DNA from: Diaporthe sp. PMI_573
Lineage: Eukaryota > Ascomycota > Sordariomycetes > Diaporthales > Diaporthaceae
Reading direction: 5' to 3'
NCBI GenBank assembly: GCA_021399435.1
Contig: JAJTUP010000133.1
Location: 55,395 to 119,394, forward strand
Length of the DNA stretch: 64,000 nucleotides
Position 1 is the stretch's first letter; the number at the start of each line of letters is the position of its first letter. The position numbers and the translations under genes were made by a program. Of the stretch, positions 1 to 12,250 are shown one piece after another. Under the pieces are notes generated by a model that was given only the letters and a program-made list of their open reading frames with translations, had not been told where the DNA came from and did no database searches.

Positions 1-759
1 AGACCTTGGAAATAAGGCCCCTCTCGTCCTCCCAGCTACTCTCTCTGGCACTCCTGGATCGATAATGATTAATTCGGGAGCTACTTCTTGTTTTATCAAC
101 TTTAACTTTACCCTTGCCCAAGGGTACCCCCTTCAGAAGAAAACTCGCCCTAAAGCTCTATTAGTAGTGGATAAAAGGGAGTCTTCTACTAGAGATATTC
201 TCTATAAAGTCGATATTTACCTCCAGATCGACCAGCACCTTAAAACTTCTATTTTTTAAGTTACGAAAATCTCTAGTTACCCAGCCATTCTAGGGCGTTC
301 TTAGCTTTCCTACTATAACCCTATTATAGACTGGAAGACCGGCTCAATCTCTTTTACCTCAGATATTTGCCAGCTTTCTTATTTACCTACTCGTTCTTTA
401 CCTTTAGCTTCAACTATTCAGCCTTTACCTCTAGCCTCAACTTTACCCTTCTCAGCCAACAACCCTATAATAGCGAGAATTTCTAGTATAGCTCTTTTTT
501 GATTTGCCAAACAGGATAAGGCCCAGATCTATAGAGTCTCTATTCAAGAGATTAAGGACCACCTAGCTTCTAAAGGAAACGAAAAATCTCTGAAGAAGAA
601 GAGGAATTTCTTTAGTTAAAGATACCTAACCAATTTTACAACCTTCTCCCTCTTTTTTGAAAAAGGGACGCCGAAAGGCTCCCTCTCTATAAGGGCACGC
701 TCGACTGCTCTATAGAACTTGAAGAAGGAAAATCAGCTTCCTTTAGCCCCCTATACCCT

Positions 760-1290
760 ATGTCAGATCTCGAGCTCCAGGCTCTCCAAGTCTATTTAGA
801 CAACAACCTAAAAAAGGGCTATATTAAGCCATCTTCATCATCTACCACCTCACCTATCCTCTTTGTTCGAAAGCCAGGAGGTAGACTTCGCTTTTATGTC
901 GACTATAGGGCCCTAAACGCTATAACTAGGCGTAATAAGACCCCCTTACCCTTAATAGACAACTCTTTTCAACAGGCTCTCCGGAGCTAAAATCTTTTCT
1001 CGCCTAGATCTTCACTAGGGTTTCAACCAGATTCGAATTCGCCAGGACAACAAACCCCTTACAGCCTTCCATACTAGATACAGCCTTTTTAAATATACAG
1101 TAATGCCCTTCAGGCTAACTAATGCCCCAGCCGTCTTTCAGTCTTTCATTAATTACATTTTAAGAGAATTTCTCAACATCTTTATAGTCGTCTATATAGA
1201 CGATATCCTTATTTTCTCAAATTTAGAAAAGGAACACTCCCAGCACCTTCGAGCCATCCTTGAGAAATTAGCCTAAGGCCGGCTTGTTTA
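760..1290 (+). pseudogene. Reverse transcriptase fragment of the first gypsy element
   Basis: The first open stretch (760-990) carries RT motifs typical of Ty3/gypsy: a [10 protein letters not shown] segment, [11 protein letters not shown] and then [10 protein letters not shown]. Translation continues past stops through AFRLTNAPA-like residues to the YIDD box. The stops are TAG/TAA at positions where Trp or Gln is expected, as RIP produces. A dead transposon gene. Confidence 0.8.
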
Positions 1291-3419
1291 TTAAAGGACG
1301 AAAAGTGTAAATTTTTCACTACTTCAACCACCTTCCTTGGTTTTATTATCTCTCCAGAAGGGATTTCTATAGATTCAACTAAGGTAGCTACTATTCAAGA
1401 CTAGAAGGCCCCTTCTTCAGTTAAAGAACTTTAATTATTCCTTAGATTCACCAATTTCTACCGAAGATTTATTCGAAAATATTCACTTGTCTGCCGACCT
1501 TTGTTTTTATTACTTCGAAAATCCCAGCCCTTCTTTTAGAACCCCCCCCTAGCAAAAAGCCTTTAAAGCCTTGAAGGAGCTATTTACTTTAAAACCTATT
1601 CTTCACCATTTCAATCCTACCCTTAACTCTATTCTCAAAACCAACTCCTCAAATAACGTCATTTCAGCTATCTTTTCCTAAAAGATACCCTATAATGGAA
1701 AGCACCTCTTACACCCTATTACCTACAGATCCTGAAAGCTTACCCAAGCCAAAGAGAACTATAGGATAGGGGATAAAGAGATACTAGCTATTATAGACGC
1801 CCTATCTAAATACCATTTATATACTAAGTCTCTTGCTAAACCCCTTATAGTTCTTACAGACCATTTAAATCTATCTACCTTTACTTTGAAAAAAGTCTTG
1901 AATAGACGATAGGCCAGTAGGCTAATAAGCTCTCTAGCATAAATTTTATTATTTCTTTTCACCTAGGGGAGTTAAATACTTGAGCCGATACCCTTACTCG
2001 AAGACCCCAAGACCAAAAGGGAGGCATAGCGGCTATAGCCTCTGAAAAAACTATTGTACCATTTAAAAAGATAGTATATCTAAGAGCTATAGCTGCCTTA
2101 GCTACCCCTACTCTCTTGGAATTTGAATCTACCTTTAATCTTTTAACTATTTGCTCAGCCCTTTCTTCAGACCCCTTTTTTAAGGAAATTCAATCACTAT
2201 TTAAAAACCCTCTAAATTCAGCCCCTTAACACTCAGCTATAGATTTAGCTACTTGTTCTATTCAAAACGGCCTCCTTCTTATTCGAAATCTGGTTTATAT
2301 ACCAAAGGGCAACCTAAGGAGACAGGTTATTTCTTCTCGATACTCCTATCTAGCTGCTAGCCATTCTAGTGTTACCTCTACCTTCGAATTAATTACTCGA
2401 GATTTCTAGTGGCCTTTTATTTAAAAGACTATTCAGCAGTATATTCGAAATTACTCCATTTGTTCTAGAATTAAGCCTTCCCGACTACCTCCTTTTAGCT
2501 TTCTAAAACCCCTGGAGATCCCCTAGAAACGCTGGACTTCTATTTCTATAGATCTAATTACTAGCCTACTCCTTTTAAATTCTTTCGACGCTATTATTGT
2601 TTTTGTTAACCGATTCTCGAAAATAAGCCATTTTGTACCCTATAACACTACTCTGGATTCTAAGGGCTAGGCCCTATTATTTAGAGATAATATCTTTTGT
2701 CTTTACAGTCTTTCTTCTGAATTTGTCTCTGATTAAGGTTCTATTTTTATTTCCGAATTTTCTAAGGCCCTATGCGGGTTACTCGGAATTAAACAGAATT
2801 TTTCTACTATAAACCACCTACAGTCTGACAGGCCAGACAGAAGCTATTAATACCCTATTGGAACAATACCTTTGAGGGTATATATTCTATTAACAAGACA
2901 ACTGGGCAGACTAGCTCTCTATAGCTGAATTTACTTATAATAATTCTGTTTCCTTGACAACCAAGATTTCACCTTTTTTCACCAACTACGGCTTTCACCC
3001 TCGTTTTAACTCCCTACTCCCAGCCCTAGATTCAACCCTAGAAGAAGTAAAAGAATTTACTTCTTTATTTTCAGACCTTGAAAATTTCATCCGTTTGGAA
3101 ATCTACCTGGCTCAGGAAGCCTATTCTAAGCAGGTAAATAAAAATCGACGATCCGCCCCGAATTTTGTTCTGGGCTCTCGGGTATAGGCTGCTTCGCCAC
3201 TATATTCACACTACTAGGCCTTCTCAGAAGCTTAATTTTAAACACCTAGGGCCCTTTGAGATATCTCAGAAAATCTCTCCCTATGCCTATAAACTTAAGC
3301 TTTCTCCTAGTATGAAAATACACCCAGTTTTTCACAGTTTCGCTCCTTAAACCCCTAGCCGAAGACTCTCTACCTAACCAAGTTATTCCTCCACCCCCCC
3401 CTATCGAGGTTAAAGGGGA

Positions 3420-3587
3420 AGAGGAATTCTGGGTAAAGGAAATTCTTGATTCTAGGATTAGAGGAAAGAAACGCCAGTTCTTAGTCAGCTAGGTAGGCTA
3501 TAATACACCTACCTGGGAACCTTTGGAAAATATCTCTAAGACCGAGGCCTATTCGAAGTACCTGGCCCAGTACCCTCACCAGCCCTA
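3420..3587 (+). pseudogene. Chromodomain at the C-terminus of the degenerate integrase
   Basis: The frame reads EEFWVKEILDSR, then KRQFLVS, a TAG in place of the conserved Trp, VGYNTPTWEPLEN and finally a short tail. This is the aromatic-cage chromodomain pattern found at the end of chromovirus integrases. The TGG-to-TAG change is a textbook RIP lesion. Confidence 0.75.
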
Positions 3588-4110
3588 GATATTTATTTAT
3601 TTATTTATCCTTGTTTTTGTTTTAAACCAGCTCGTGGAACTCGCTTTGGAAAGAAGGGCCTACTATTATAAACAGCCTCCTTCAGACCCCCAGACCCCTT
3701 CAGCCTCCTTCAGCCCCTATCCGCCTCCTTCAGAAAGAATAGGCTATCTATACAAGCCTCTAGATATAAGTAGAGAAACCAGCTAGCCTAGCTTGGCAGA
3801 ATCTTCTTATCGGAGTTATTCCTTCCGCCCTTTCCCATTTCTCTTTCTAGCCCCTGTTTTTCTCAAGTCATTATTCTCTCCATCGGAGGAATATACCTCT
3901 CCGAAGGTCCGAACCTTCTATGTATATATACCTAGCCTTTTCCTCTCAGATAGATAGTTAGTTCTTCAGTCAGATCAACTTTTTCCCTCCTACACCTAGC
4001 TTGCCTCCTCCTTCCTTGAATTTGTTCTCTGTGAGGTGTTGAAGAATATCTTGACTACAGCCTTACTATGTCCCTCTACCCTTAGCCCTCTGCCCTTAAT
4101 CTAGGTGTTT
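3588..4110 (+). repeat. Probable 3' non-coding region and LTR of the first gypsy element
   Basis: Follows the chromodomain directly. It holds a purine-rich tract near 3640-3656, three copies of an 11-base GCCTCCTTCAG unit between about 3675 and 3742, and a TATA-rich stretch near 3918. This is the place and composition expected of a 3' LTR. The matching 5' LTR is outside the window, so the ends cannot be fixed. Confidence 0.35.
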
Positions 4111-4821
4111 TTAACACTAACTAATATAAAGTAGAATTTAGATTTATACTATAAAATCTATCTACTTATATAAAGGAGAAATATTAAATTTTAAGCTATT
4201 AAGAATTTTACTATATTTTTATATATACTGTATTTAAAACTAATATAATTTAGTGTATTTCTATTTTTATTATATTTATTTATGGGGTGGAGATAAAAAT
4301 GGCGATTTTGGTGGATTTTGGTGGTGAAAGTGGTCTGAATGGGGGGGAGGGCCGAATGTGCAGTAGCTAACTTATGGAATGAAACAATTTCTTTCGTTTG
4401 ATGATTGCTCAAGTCTATCAGCTTACTTGCACTGTTTTACTTGGTACTTGGGGAGTTGAACTCGACAGTGAAAGAGCGTTACCCTAATCATAGTAAAAAT
4501 GTCGTGTAAAGTAACGATATGATCCGTGGATACGCGGGCTCGTAGGATTCCTCCTCCTGGCTACAGCCTTGGAAGCTCACCAGGCGGCCTTTAGTCCCCC
4601 AGATCTCGCCTTGGTGCCACTGCCGTCAAGTCCAGAGCGGGCATGACTTTGCGTAGATGACAACGCAATTACCTAAGTAATAGACAAGGATAACATCAAA
4701 GGCACGTAGAGTTGGCCTTCCGGGCTTTCTGTTGAAGAAAGGTCTTCAAATTCAGGGCCGTTTTCTATAGTACACAAAAGTTCTAAAACAACTAACGAAT
4801 TCTCTCCTAGAAAATGGTTTC
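4111..4821. other. Intergenic transition from repeat to gene cluster
   Basis: AT-rich up to about 4300, then composition rises toward that of the cluster genes. No conserved coding signal on either strand. The last ~150 bases form the 3' flank of the amidotransferase gene. Confidence 0.5.
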
Positions 4822-7262
4822 CTATTTTGTTGATACCGGTGGGACCCCAAATCTCTGACTCAAGACCACCATGCTGCCCACGACAAGACAACTCCGCCAA
4901 GCGCCCGAATCCGACTCGTCTCCAAAAGCAGCCTCTAATGACTTCTGGACAGTCGACCATTGTATGAAACCGAGGGCCCCAATGTTCTCTCTGGTCAGGA
5001 GTCTAGTGAATAGCTGGTGTAGCGGGCCTCCTTTTGGCCACTTGACTGGAGCAGTAAAGGGATGCTTCCGCCGAAGATAGAGCTCCTCTGAGAGGAAAGG
5101 CTTCACGGCCTCTCTGAGAATCCATTTCTCAAATATCTTGTCACCGGCTTTGTTCTCATTCTTGTCCCAGGGTGCACCGTTGCCCGCGTCCAGGGTTTCG
5201 GCGTCCGAGCAGTAATACATCTTGAGAGATGGGGGTATGTCGCCCATCAGCTCGGCAAGATGGTGATCTAGGAACGGTGGGCGCCCCTCGATGCTGTGTG
5301 CCATCTCACCCCGGTCGCCAAGTGTCGTTAGGAGATAATTCGGCAGTTGGCATTTTGCCCAGGCATACATAGCAGAGTGTAGGACGTGCCAGTTGTGCTT
5401 GATATTCTCTTGAGCCGAGGGTGACCAAGTATCAATGGTTCTCCGAAGCAGATCCGACGCGGTGTACTTATTCTGCCAGGCAGGAAGATACAAGTCTTCT
5501 TGAGTCACTCCCATAGTAAAGATCATGGGCGAGGCCATTCCGTTCAGCTGTTCCTTTACTTCATGATCGACCTCGCATTGTTTGAGTACCACTCTCTTTT
5601 TGCGAAATGTGGCTTTTATGTCGCTTATCGACTTCTCATGCAGCCGTTGTCGTAGAAGGTCATCTTGCTGCAGAGGGAGGTCTGGACTTGACTGGTCTGG
5701 CTCACCCAGGAAGTCTGGCAGGAACCAGGCATAACCACCGAACATCTCGTCCGCCCCCTCTCCGCTGAGGATAACCTTAAAACCCAGGTCCCGTGGTAGT
5801 TCAGACAGAGCAAATTTCCCCACAGAGTTTAGGTCAGAAATAAAGTGCTCACTGTGCCAGACGCAGTCTTCAAAGTGCTTTGCCAGTTCAGCCTCGTTCA
5901 TTTTCTTGAGGTGCATGTCCACACCCAGAAACTTTGCAGTTCTCTCAGCGATATCTACATGCATTTCGATCAGAAGTGAAAGCAAAAAACTAGCGTGATC
6001 ATTGTCATACGTACCTGATTCATCGAATCCTGAATCCTTGTCAAATTGGATGGAAAAGCAGGCGAGCTTCTGTTTAAGATCTTGGTTGCCCACATTGATT
6101 CCCTTTTCTTCAACGAGGTATTTCGCGATTCCGGCAATCGAGGACGAGTCTAGTCCACCAGAAAGATAAATACCAACTGGCACATCTGCCCGTAATCTCA
6201 GCCGGACTGACTCAATGATCTTTTCCCTCACTTCGTATATCATCTCGTCCACGCTCCGCGTTTCGACATGGCGCTAAGACAACATCGGGTAAGCAAATCG
6301 TTCTCAAGTTGCCCACGTGGAAACTTGACGCATACCTTGTCCCGGTAATTTAAGTCCCAGTATTGATTCTCTTCTATTACCCCATTCGGGAGAGCCTTCA
6401 AATAGTGTCCAGGTTGAAGCTGGTCAAGTTAGAATTCATTATTTCTCAGTCTTGCGTTTGAGCTCGGAGGTCATGACACGTCATAACTTGTCAACCGTGC
6501 AAGTGTCTGGAGTGTCGTCTCAATACTACTCACCCTATTGATTCCCTTGAACCAAGTTTCGCTACCAACAAAACAAGAATTGCGGACGATGTTGTCCACG
6601 TCCCACTCCGGCTTCCATCCTAATGGGAGGAATGCTTTGATTTCGGGAGCCAAAAGGAGATGGTCGTCAACAACAGTCCAGAACAAGGGCTTAATTCCGA
6701 AGCGATCGCGTGCAGCAATCACCTCTCCTGAACGCTCGTCGTATATGACAAAGGAGTACTCTCCTCGGAGATGGTCCAAAAATTCGGGGGCTCCATAGTG
6801 CTTATATAGGGCAACAACAAGCTCCGAGTCGCTGTGTCCACTGAAATTGTAGCCAAACTCTCGGATGCATCGTTCCCTCAATGGTTCGTCGTCGTATATC
6901 TCTCCCATGACCACGGCATGGATACGGCCCTCGTCATCGTGTAAGGGTTGGTCACCTTCGGGTGACAGGTCCACAATAGACAAGCGGCAATGCCCGAGAC
7001 CTAAAGTGATCTTCTCATCAGCGCGTGAAGCCAAAGGAGGGTGATGCGTGGGATCACATGTTCCACACTAACCGACGGTGTTATCAGCGTTGATCCACAC
7101 ATCTCGAGTATCCGGCCCCCGATGACGAATCTGGTCTAGACTGGATAACAGCCGTGATTCTAGCGTCGGACTCGACCCGTTGAGTGCCGGATGGTGGTCG
7201 CCATTGGCCACCTTCTCGCATGGAGAGCGTTGGAGAGAGATGCAAGCGGACAAGCCACACAT
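4822..7262 (-). CDS. AsnB-type class-II glutamine amidotransferase / asparagine synthetase-like tailoring enzyme
   Basis: Four exons (7262-7073, 7000-6534, 6419-6336, 6273-4822) join in frame to a 730-residue protein. I chose the second of two adjacent Met codons because it gives M-C-G, placing the nucleophilic Cys at the mature N-terminus as in all class-II glutaminases. RHRGPD and SGHSDSELV complete the glutaminase domain (about residues 1-215). The synthetase domain has the pyrophosphate loop SGGLDSS, then LSGEGADEMFGGY and SIEGRPPFLDHHLAEL. Family chemistry is ATP-dependent transfer of glutamine ammonia to an activated carboxylate. At 730 residues it is longer than housekeeping asparagine synthetases (about 550-570), like amidotransferases in fungal gene clusters. 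Next to the PKS, it probably amidates a pathway carboxylic acid; the substrate is unknown. The gene is intact and divergent from the acyltransferase. Confidence 0.88.
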
Positions 7263-7845
7263 CATTGGCTCGTCTGCTTGACGAAGAGCGATGATATTCT
7301 GCAGATATTACGAAGAGACAGGTTGGGTAAACCGAAGTCGGCTGTTTTATGAGAACGTTCAAGAAGACACGTATGCTTGTCCTTTGAATAGGAGACTGAG
7401 TTGTCACACATCACCGTGTGATAACGCACGGTGACAGCGAAAGAAAAAAAGATGGTGGGCCATTGTAAAACCATCAACTTCACCAAAACACCATGTTTGA
7501 ATTCCTATCCTTCCTCCTTTCCCATTTACTAGATGTATTCTTAAACTAATCGGAATTGGCCAATCAACCCAGGTACATTATGCTATTGATACACGAGGGT
7601 TGGTAGCAGTGAGGTGTCTGAAGCTCGGGTTCCTTGCGGTTTTGAAGTGATCCACATCCCTGCTCATCTCCTGAATGCAGAAATATCCGGTATTCGGGAC
7701 TTGAACCCCAAACAGGACATCTGACATTGGCTAGTGTAGTTATGGATGCATTAAGTCCGCACTCTGACTCGAACAGAACAATACGGAACCCGATTCAAGG
7801 CCGTCTGTGCCTCCAACTGAATTGCATGTCGAATATTCACAAGCC
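7263..7845. promoter_or_regulatory. Head-to-head promoter region, amidotransferase / acyltransferase
   Basis: A 583-base gap between two divergent start codons, so it must hold both promoters. Small open frames here show no family resemblance. No specific operator is claimed. Confidence 0.5.
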
Positions 7846-9384
7846 ATGCCTTCAAAAAATGACGACACGCGGTGCGTCCCGCTCGGGCCTCTAGACCACA
7901 TCGCGCCGTGCAATATTCCTCAGAGCATTATTTACCTTGGTTTGAAACAGGGCATAGACCCTCAGGATGCATTTGCTTGCCTTCAAGAAGGCCTATGCCG
8001 GACAATCCTCCAGGCACCTTGGCTCAATGGCCGGGTGTACCTGCAATCACCAGACTCGACTGGGTGGCGACCAGGCTAGTTAGAAATACGATACAAACCC
8101 ATCGACCGAGACGAAGGATCCTCTCAGGTTTCCGAAATCCCGTTGCGCTTCAATGAGCTCCCCAAATCCACGTCATTTGATGAACTACGCGAAGCTGGAT
8201 TTCCCTTGGATATTTACGACGATGAAGCCTTGCTGTGGACATCTCCGTTCAAGCCAGACTTCAACTCGGGAGCCGAGGTATTTGCAGCGCAGGCAAACGC
8301 CGTCCCCGGAGGTTTCCTTCTTACCTTGTCCATCGCGGCGCCGGCTTCTGATGGAACTGCAATGCTCAGTGTGACCAAAATGTGGGCGGAACACTGCAGC
8401 AGCCTCTCGAGCAATCGCAAGGACAAGACAGCCAATGCGAGCCCAAATACTGCTTCACTTCCCACAGGACTCGAAGGGGTGGATCGGAGTGCGTTGGACA
8501 GTGCCATTTCTCAAGCGACCAACTCGTCCAAGTTGCCCAAAGGCGCCGATACAAACCAAGACTCAGAGTTCCGGCGCCTCGCTGGGATGGGGGGATTTCT
8601 CGGGGCCAGCGCAGACGACACCCGCCAACGTACAACTCATGACAACCACCAGGAGTCTGGCATGAAGCCCAGTGTCTTCTACATGCCACAGCCTATGTAC
8701 ACGGAACTCCGTCAACAACTTGCCTCAGCATACAAAGGTGTCAACGTTTCCGGAAACAATATTGTCTGCGCTTTCATTTGGAGGACCACCCTCAGAGCCT
8801 GGGCAGCTGTAAGAGCACGGCAGGGGGCAGAATTGGAAGAAACAGCCACGCTTGCCATCCCCTTCGACGCACGGCCAAATCTCTCGCATCTCATTCCTGC
8901 CAATTACCTCGGCAACGTGAACTTCGAGCACGTAATAACTCTCCCGTTGCGCACTCTTATATCGACAGAGACGAGCATCCCATGGGTCGCCAAGATGATT
9001 CACGCCAACGCCTCGAGCAATGCCCAAGAGGGTCCTCTGCTGGAAGCTTACGGTCAGTTGCGGTCAGTCCCCGAGTACGACCAGCGCCACGTACAGATAC
9101 GCGCTTCCCGCCTGTCGACCGATTCGCCATGCGTGGGTATCCTGTCGCCGATGGTCCTGCCGTTCAACGGAACGTTGTTCGGGGACGACCTGTTTACGAA
9201 CGGCGGAAAACCAGAGGCCTTTCGTCCGATGATGGGTATGTGCAATCGCGGGTACCGAACATGCTTCGTGATCCCGCGCAAGCAGTATGGTGGTCTCGAA
9301 TTCGTGATGACCTTGTCCGAGGAGGAACGGGAGTTCTTGCAGGGTGACGACGAGTTCAGTCGCTATGCCTTTCCCATGACTTGA
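7846..9384 (+). pseudogene. BAHD / trichothecene 3-O-acetyltransferase-like acyltransferase with in-frame TAG
   Basis: One intronless frame of 513 codons, interrupted by TAG at 8077-8079 (codon 78), just before LEIRYKP. Both sides of the stop belong to the same fungal acyl-CoA O-acyltransferase fold. The N-terminus has VPLGPLDHI and the A-P-W-L-N-G-R-V segment. The C-terminus has GKPEAFR near where the family's DFGWGKP motif falls. Start: ATG at 7846; an upstream in-frame GTG is not a credible fungal start. The catalytic HHxxxDG motif is abnormal: the frame reads IAAPASDG, so the active-site His is replaced by Ala while Asp-Gly is kept. The stop fits CAG to TAG. An intact homologue would acylate a hydroxyl of the pathway product. 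This copy looks inactive twice over, unless the stop is recoded. Confidence 0.75.
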
Positions 9385-9868
9385 AGGGAAAGCCGTACGG
9401 GGAGAAATATATACGAGGTACGAGTTGAAGATTATCGTAATGAAACGGCCGTCAGATACATTCATGTGAATCTTTGGTCCACAACTTGTAAACAGTACGC
9501 CGCGATAGGATTCAAGTATTCGGTTTCAGGACAAAGTTCTCGTTCTCGGTGTGACCGCGTGTCCGAAACACATCAAATACTAGTAGGCTTCGAACACATT
9601 TTGTATCCAGCAGTCTTAATGCGAAGTGTGGTTATATTATAGTACCTTTCGTCCAATTGTTGACATTGGAAGGAGGACCCTTCACCGCTGTAATCTATGA
9701 GCGTATGTCTCATTGCAAGGCATTAACATGCTATTCTGTAGGTATTGGGATCCTTCATTATATAGAGATTTATGGTGAATGGCTTATATTTAGGTCGTCT
9801 TTACCGAAAGTATTCGAGACAACGCCAGTTGAGACTGGAAATCGTTATACCGGACAATTTGAAATCCG
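9385..9868. other. Convergent 3' intergenic region, acyltransferase / P450-1
   Basis: Both flanking genes end here. No coding signal, RNA gene or repeat seen. Confidence 0.5.
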
Positions 9869-11679
9869 CTATGAAGCGGCAGCCTTTCTGTCATTTTTGA
9901 TCTTGATTCGAATGCCCGGGCTTTCTGGACTCGGCAGTCCGATAATACAATCTCGGACGACATCCACATCTCTTAACCTGGTAGTCTCAAACAGCTCTAA
10001 ATCGAAACGGGTCATGACGCGAGCCACGGTCAGACAGAGCTCGGCATACACGAGGCTAATCCAGTTGTCAGAGAAAGAGTCGAGAGTTTTGGGACAAAAT
10101 AGAAACTCACTTTATTCCCAGACAGATCCTGGTACCTCGTCCAAAACCCATGAAGTACTTGGACTTCAGGTCAGGATCGTCCAGCCATCGTTGCGGATTG
10201 AATTCGTAAGGATCAGGGAAGATCTTGGAATTCATGTGATGTAAGTAGTGGGATTGCATCACTGGTGTCTATACGGATTTGCTCGAGTTAGCAGCTGGCC
10301 TGGGTCTCGAAGTTCGGTGAGTGCGGGGGTTGAACTTACACCCACAGGAATTACCCAATCGCCATATTCGATCTGTTCATCGGGAGAATATCTAGGCATG
10401 CGGCTGGTCACTACATGCGAAAGCCGGATGCCTTCGGTGATAACGGCCGACTGTGAGCTATGTCAGTTCGAAGCTCTTTAGGTACAGGGGAGTTGGCAGG
10501 GAGAGAGACTTACGATGTACGGTATAGCCTCCAGCTCCGCCAAATGCATGGTCGCGCCAGACCCCGGTGAGTATGCTTTCAACTCTGAACGGAGGCGGTC
10601 TAAAACTTCCGGGCTGTCAATCAGATGGAAAAGAAGGACCGCGAGTGTTCTAGCGGTCGTTTCTGTGCCTGCAATCTGGAGTAGATTTGCTTCCGCCGAC
10701 AGACGAGCAGGAGCCTTCTCACTCGGCGGAAGACTACTCTGAAGGATGTCTTGGAATATCGTCCGGTGCGCAGCCTTGTCTTGAGAGTTCTCGGCTACCA
10801 GAGCACCCTGAATCCACTCTCGGAAAACTGCCCGGTTCCTGCAGAACAGTGCAGCAGCTGGGCTTATCCTCTCCACGACACTCACTGGGAACGCCACCAG
10901 CACCATCTTGGATACCCATGCAAAGTGCCTGCCAAAAGGTGCCAGTTGGCTCAATTGGCTGTATGCCTCGAGCTCCGGGCCGGCCCAGTCCGCCTCCTGC
11001 AGCTTCTTGACATCCTGTCCATACGCGTAGACGGAGATGATGTCCATGGTCAACGCCCCGGTAGCATGGAGCAGTGGGACAACCTCGCCCGTCTTGTGGG
11101 CTGCGGCGAAGCGGTCGACGAGCTCGTCTACTTTTCGGACGATAAGTCCTTCCAAGGCGTGGATGTTGCGCTTGCTGAAGAATGGGTTCAGGGCGCCCTT
11201 CGCATCCGATAGACATCGTGCTCGACTGTCGAAAACAGGGACCATCCGAGCGGCCCCTTCTTCTCGGAACGGTAGAACCACGCGTCCCTGTTGCGCTTGT
11301 GTTTGTTGCCGCTGGTGTAGATTCCATCAAGAAAGTCCGGGTCGTTAATGTATAGATGGGCTGGATTTATGCGCACGATAGGGCCGTATTGCTGGTGCAG
11401 TTTCTCAATCTGCCAAAGGTATCGAAGTTTGTGAGGGAATAGGTCGTAGTAGAACTCGTAAAGATATGTTGCTGCTGCGAGTTTCGGCCCAGGGAATTTG
11501 GCCAAGGGGTGGAAGTAGAGGCGGTAGATCACTTTGATAAACCAAAATTGTAGGTATGCTCCCAGCAAGAGTGCAATGACATTCTGCAACGAGAAGCGTT
11601 GAAGCTCGAAGACGCTAGGTTGGAATCTGCTCATCTTGGACGTTGAATCCAACTGTATATTCGGTGTAATTAAAGACAT
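9869..11679 (-). pseudogene. Cytochrome P450 (P450-1) with a one-base frameshift
   Basis: Exons 11679-10514, 10450-10340, 10268-10111 and 10055-9869 would give about 540 residues. Features in order: an N-terminal membrane anchor, RLYFHPLAKFPGPKLAA, the I-helix AGTETTA, the ExxR motif as EGIR, PDPYEFNPQRW, and the heme-binding FGRGTRICLGIN. This is the usual set for a microsomal fungal monooxygenase. The frame breaks at the C run at 11191-11193 (minus-strand CCC) near residue 162: RMRRAP reads straight into a stop, while LNPFFSK continues one base out of frame. Restoring one base makes exon 1 exactly 389 codons, and all downstream splice phases then agree. The lesion is either a real one-base deletion or a homopolymer error in the assembly. 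Head-to-head with P450-2. Confidence 0.8.
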
Positions 11680-12250
11680 TTGAGAGACCTACGATATGCC
11701 CTGCTCTCAGTAAAGCCTTTGCCGACTGAAAGTCACAAGACTGGAACTGAACCAGAGGCCTGAAGCTTCTTGAATACTGAACAGTGACGCAATGTCGTCA
11801 GAACAGGGGTGCGGGTCCTGGGGCAGAGGCAGGTCGAAAAAGTCGCTCTGGACCAAGTTTCGGATAAAGATCCAACACAACCGGAGGTGACAATTCTGGC
11901 CCTGTCGGACAAGGCCCAGCAGCATACCAAAAATCACCTGTCCGTGTTTGTCAAGTGTTCGGTAAATCGAGAAACATCCTTACCGGTACCGTCTCATTTG
12001 GAAATGCAACCTCGGATGTTTCCTCTTTCGGACTGCTGAATGAAGATCCCAGGCTGACAGGTCCCCTTCCGGTCCCATCCCGGGCACTTCCGTCATTCGT
12101 CGATCGTGACAAGAAGTCGTCAGAATCCAGCCTTCAGAGTGAGTTGGTTTTGGATTCAGTCTTATTGTGCTTCGAGGTGAAACATACTGGCGAATCTGCG
12201 CTCTTGTGCCCTACCAAGTCTGTCTCCGGTATACACGACTGCAAGAAAAA
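11680..12250. promoter_or_regulatory. Head-to-head promoter region, P450-1 / P450-2
   Basis: 571 bases between two divergent P450 start codons. No third gene is supported. Expected to hold both promoters; no motif claimed. Confidence 0.5.

Larger units (their letters stand above)
1..4110 (+). mobile_element. RIP-degraded Ty3/gypsy chromovirus, 5' end outside window
   Basis: Degenerate gag-pol remnant in the usual Ty3/gypsy order. A retropepsin-like fragment (65-259) has NSGAT where DSGAT is expected. Reverse transcriptase runs from about 745 to 1290, with a VVYIDDILIFS catalytic motif around 1183-1221. An RNase H-like stretch lies at about 1600-1980, an integrase zinc-binding and core region at about 2330-2990, a GPY/F-like module at about 3165-3350, and a chromodomain at about 3420-3587. 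Reading frames are broken by many TAG/TAA codons at Trp or Gln positions and by a few frame changes, so no functional protein is encoded. Chromodomain after integrase places it among chromoviruses. The window begins inside the element, so the 5' LTR and most of gag are missing. The 3' boundary is approximate. Confidence 0.85.

Noticed and set aside
7807..7845. Upstream extension of the acyltransferase from an in-frame GTG
   Set aside because: GTG starts are not expected in fungal nuclear genes; ATG at 7846 fits the family N-terminus.
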